Below, piece by piece: positions 60,584 through 64,000 of a DNA stretch of 64,000 nt. The translations under genes were made by a program, and so were the position numbers. Under the pieces are notes generated by a model that was given only the letters and a program-made list of their open reading frames with translations, had not been told where the DNA came from and searched no databases. The number at the start of each line of letters is the position of its first letter. Position 1 is the first letter of the stretch. This DNA is from Engraulis encrasicolus (Eukaryota; Chordata; Actinopteri; Clupeiformes; Engraulidae). The stretch spans positions 43,232,885 through 43,296,884 of the forward strand of contig NC_085880.1 in assembly GCF_034702125.1 (NCBI RefSeq). The letters run 5' to 3'.

Positions 60584-61368
60584 TCTGGGGGAGGCAGATG
60601 TTGCCAGATGAGACGCGCAGAGCCGGCCGAGTGCAGCTGCCCAGAGCCTGCTGCCACCCTGGGCTGGGCTGCATGGGGGAGAAATAGGACCCGGGCAACT
60701 TTTGGCTTAAAGCCCCCCCCCCCCCCTCATAATTAGCCTCACAGAACTGATTCACTTGACCCCTATTTCTGAAAATAGGGGTCCACAAGGGTGCGGGGCC
60801 CACAGAGAAATGCCCGCTATGCCAGATGGCCAGTCCAGAGCCTACCTGCCACCTGACACACCGGTACTTAGATACGTGTACATGGCACCAGGTCTGACGG
60901 GGGACGGGAGGAGGGAGGTGGTGGTGGTGTGGGACCACTGCTATAGCCCTCTCTATCCCCCCAGCCTCCTCTCTCACACACTCACTCACTCACTCTTCAC
61001 TCGCTCGCTCGCTCACTCTCTCGCTCACTCACTCACTCGGCTCACTCGCATCGCTGGCACTCACCTCCAAACCCACCCACACCTCCACCACTGCCAGACT
61101 TGGCAGAGAAATCAGAGGCAAGGGGAGAGAGAGAGGGTTGGAGGGAGAGAGAGAGAGAGAGAGAGAAAAAAAAATCAGGCAGCCCCATTGAACAGTGAAC
61201 AAAGCAAGAGGAGAGAGCTCCCGACCATCTGCCCCAACGCATCCCCTCACAGCTGTAGCTGTCAGGGTTTAGAGGCATGGCGACGTAGGTCCTGTTGACC
61301 GTTACGGCACGGCGAGAAGCTACGGCTACGGCCAGGCAGGGAGGCAGAGAGAGAGAAGCTATGGCTAC

Positions 61369-62374
61369 GGCCAGGCAGACAGGCAGGCTGGCAGGCAGGC
61401 AGGCAGGGAGACAGGCAGAGAGGCAGGCAGAGAGGCAGGCAGGCAGGCAGGCAGGCAGAGAGGCAGGCAGGCAGGCAGAGAGGCGGCCAGGCAGGGAGGC
61501 AGACACGCAGAGAGGCAGACAGACAGGCAGGCAGGCAGGCAGGCAGAGAGGCGACCAGGCAGGCAGGCAGGCAGGGAGGCAGGCAGGCAGACAGGCAGGC
61601 AGGAAGGCAGAGAGGCAGACAGGCTGGCAGAGAGGCAGGCAGGGAGGCAGAAAGGCAGAGAGGCGGCCAGGCAGGGAGGCAGGCAGAGAGGCAGGCAGGC
61701 AGGGAGGGAGGCAGACAGGCTTGCAGGCAGGCAGAGAGGCAGGTAGACAGGGAGGCAGGCAGAGAGGCGACCACGCAGGGAGGCAGAGAGGCAGGCAGGG
61801 AGGCAGGCAGAGAGGCGACCACGCAGGCAGGCAGGCAGACAGGAAGGAAGGAAGGAAGGCAGGCAGACAGGCAGGCAGACAGGAAGGAAGGAAGGCAGGC
61901 AGACAGGCAGGCAGGCAGGCAGACAAGCAGGCAGGCAAGTGGGCAGGCAGACAGGCAGATAGGCAGGCAGGCAGACAGGAAGGCAGGCTGGCAGAGAGGC
62001 GGCCAGGCAGGGGGGCAGGCAGAGAGACAGAGAGGCAGGTAGACAGGCAGGCAGACAAAGAGGCAGACAGACAGGCGGGCGGGTGGACAGGCAGAGAAGC
62101 AGGTCGGCAGGCAAGCAGACAGACAGGCAGACAAAGAGGCAGACAGAGAGGCAGACAGGGAGGCAGGCAGGTAGACAGGCAGGCAGGTAGGCAGGGAGGG
62201 AGGCAGGCAGGCAGACGGACAGGCAGACAGGCAGGTAGAAAGGCAGGTAGACAGGCAGGCACGTAGGCAGGCAGGGAGGCAGGCAGGTAGGCTTGCAGGC
62301 AGGGAGGCAGGCAGGTAGACAGGCAAGCAGGCAGGTAGACAGGCAGGCAGGCGGGCCGGCAGGCAGAGAGGCAC
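61369..62374. repeat. ~1-kb (GGCA)n / (GACA)n tetranucleotide array
   Basis: Imperfect ggcaggcaggcagaca with gagag and ggaag variants and a higher-order unit (ggcaggcagagaggcgacca). Gives spurious Cys-Leu-Pro-Ala frames. Confidence 0.97.
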
Positions 62375-62394
62375 TCTCCCAGTCAGGCAAGCTA

Positions 62395-62545
62395 ATAAGG
62401 CGGGGACAAAGGGGGTTATTGTCCCGGGCCCAGGAAGGGGCCAGAATTGAGTCCTCATCACATTGTATGTATTGCATGGATTGGGGGCTTTTCAGATAGC
62501 TTTGCCCTGGGCCCAGCCAAAGCTGTAAGCGGCCCTGTTCCTAGT
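62395..62545. repeat. Interspersed repeat (gtcccgggcccag type)
   Basis: Second copy of 4446-4590. Confidence 0.65.
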
Positions 62546-63167
62546 ATCCCAGACACAAGGAACGGAACGGGGAGGTAAAATGGTCTTGAATTAATGTTTG
62601 GACAGGAAACAACAGATGTAGAGCCCCATGGCATCTTGCAAAACCAGCGCCGGCATCAGGGGTGTGCTGTGCCAGCTGCAGCACCTCATTTAAAGGGGAA
62701 CATCTGTGAGCGGCCACACGGTTTACGATCTTAGCGAATCCAGAAGGCCACCCACCCATCCACCCAGATCTTTATATGGCTTTTTGAGTAGGCCTGGCCT
62801 GTTCAAAAATCCATATTTGGATGCCCATGGTTTTTCTTTCTACGTAATTAGGACAATAATGAGCACAAAATAAAGATTATGCATGTTGGAAGGGGGTATA
62901 GATTTGTACTAATGTCATTGCATGTGGGCGTTATTGGGTGCACTGTATATGCTGTAGGGGCCAATGCAAAGGGCATGCCCACACCGTACACCACACACTC
63001 ACAGCTTAGCAGCCATCCAAGAAACTTAAATGTAAAGTATAATCCATAGTTAAGTTCTCTCTGATTATGGCAAAAAACCAACTGTTTGTACATAGGAATT
63101 TGGTCACAGCCTTGTCACTGTGCTGAATCACACAGTCTTTCTTGTCCATACCTCCATACAGTATGTC
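62546..63167. other. Intergenic, no feature recognised
   Basis: Nothing recognised. Confidence 0.4.
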
Positions 63168-63356
63168 CAGGGCTTTTTCTGAACGGGGAAATAGGGGCGC
63201 TCCACCCTCATACCTCCGCGGGTGCACCCTCATACTTCTTTTTTTTTTTAAATATATAAATTACTTTTTTGAGCGCCCCTAGTAAATTCCCCCCTTCACC
63301 CCCCCGCAACCTGCCATGATGCTCCCTCATGCCAAAAATTCCTAGAAAAAGCCCTG
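63168..63356. mobile_element. MITE-like (cagggctttttct ends)
   Basis: Ends cagggctttttct / agaaaaagccctg, 189 bp. Confidence 0.75.
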
Positions 63357-63360
63357 TGTC

Positions 63361-63729
63361 CAGGGCTTTAACGTCATTGTATCAAACCGAGAAATTGCGT
63401 TACGCAGTCATGATACTCTATCGCGATACAAGGAGGCAATAGTCTACCGTGATACACCCTTTCACAGTTTTGTTATCCTTCAGTCCAGAAAACAACCACA
63501 TAGCATGATGTGATAGTGCTTCCAAGCTTCAAATCATCATTATTTGTTTTGCTTCTTTTAACCTCTAAAACTGCTTTTTTAATCAATTTGGCAATTGTGA
63601 AAAAAGTAAATTGATTCATTTTAAAAGACAGCCTTAAGCCTATTTCAAAAATCGTGCTGTGTATCGAACCAAAGGACAAAAATTGTGAAACAAACCGGAT
63701 TGTGAGTCCAGTGTATCGTTCCAGCCCTA
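63361..63729. mobile_element. hAT-type MITE, diverged
   Basis: Left end cagggctttaacgtc, right end tatcgttccagcccta. CGATAC-like internal motifs. Abuts 63168-63356. Confidence 0.65.
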
Positions 63730-64000
63730 TCCATGTCTAATTAGCGTCAGGCTACGACTGCTGGTGCGACGAGACATCCCATGGGATGCAGTGCCAGAAT
63801 ATTTCTATTGATTGCTGTAAATACAGAAGCCAGTGGTAGGGTTCTGATGGACGCAATAGGGAAACTCATGGAGCAAGGGCCAGCTAAATGAAGCTGGCAT
63901 ATCTGTCAGGTACTCCTTTGGCGCACTTTTAGCAGGCCTGGACTGGCCATCTGGCATAGCAGGGCATTTCCTGGTGGGCCCCTTACCCTGGTGGGCCCCC

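Noticed and set aside
61042..62477. Frames of 323-406 codons (Cys-Leu-Pro-Ala or Gly-Arg-Gln repeats)
   Set aside because: Tetranucleotide array read in several frames on both strands; no real protein signal.

Overview
The window is vertebrate nuclear DNA, almost certainly from a ray-finned (teleost, percomorph-like) fish. The signs are small exons in long repeat-rich introns, dense (AC)n arrays, tRNA-derived SINEs with the teleost body CCCTTGAGCAAGGCACC, an L2-like LINE tail, and many short hAT-type MITEs. Two protein-coding genes can be rebuilt exon by exon. All other long open frames are low-complexity or repeat artefacts.

Gene 1 (+ strand, 5972-22434) is a complete angiopoietin-2 gene, angpt2. 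It has nine coding exons with consistent GT-AG junctions and phases, giving a 518-residue secreted Tie2-ligand-type protein: signal peptide, coiled coil, fibrinogen-like domain. The 3'UTR runs to about 23640.

Gene 2 (- strand, from about 57700 leftwards) is mcph1 (microcephalin). Twelve coding exons between 56777 and 25118 encode 819 residues: the N-terminal BRCT domain, the long central region (a 1410-nt exon), and most of the second BRCT domain. The last coding exons (rest of the C-terminal BRCT pair) are not visible and must lie left of base 1. angpt2 therefore sits antisense inside a late mcph1 intron, the arrangement known from mammals (ANGPT2 within MCPH1).

Layout: 1-5971, upstream of angpt2 and still inside the mcph1 intron, MITEs, minisatellites and AC arrays; 5972-23640, angpt2; 23641-57700, mcph1 exons 12 to 1 with introns full of hAT MITEs, a 2.8-kb foldback element, a 1.6-kb DNA transposon, SINEs and microsatellites; 57700-64000, upstream of mcph1, a (CAT/CAC)n block, an L2-type tail, a 1-kb (GGCA)n array and one weak unidentified exon candidate.

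The main unusual theme is local tandem duplication across exon-intron junctions: angpt2 exon 2 donor, exon 4 donor and exon 7 acceptor, and mcph1 exon 6 donor. At mcph1 exon 6, two donors lie 123 nt apart and the sequence between them is open in frame. Other leads are a textbook PIP-box in the mcph1 central region, a QQG loop in place of mammalian PQR (ANGPT2) or TAG (ANGPT1), and a group of hAT MITE families that share ends but carry different internal palindromic arrays. No clearly new multi-gene system was found.
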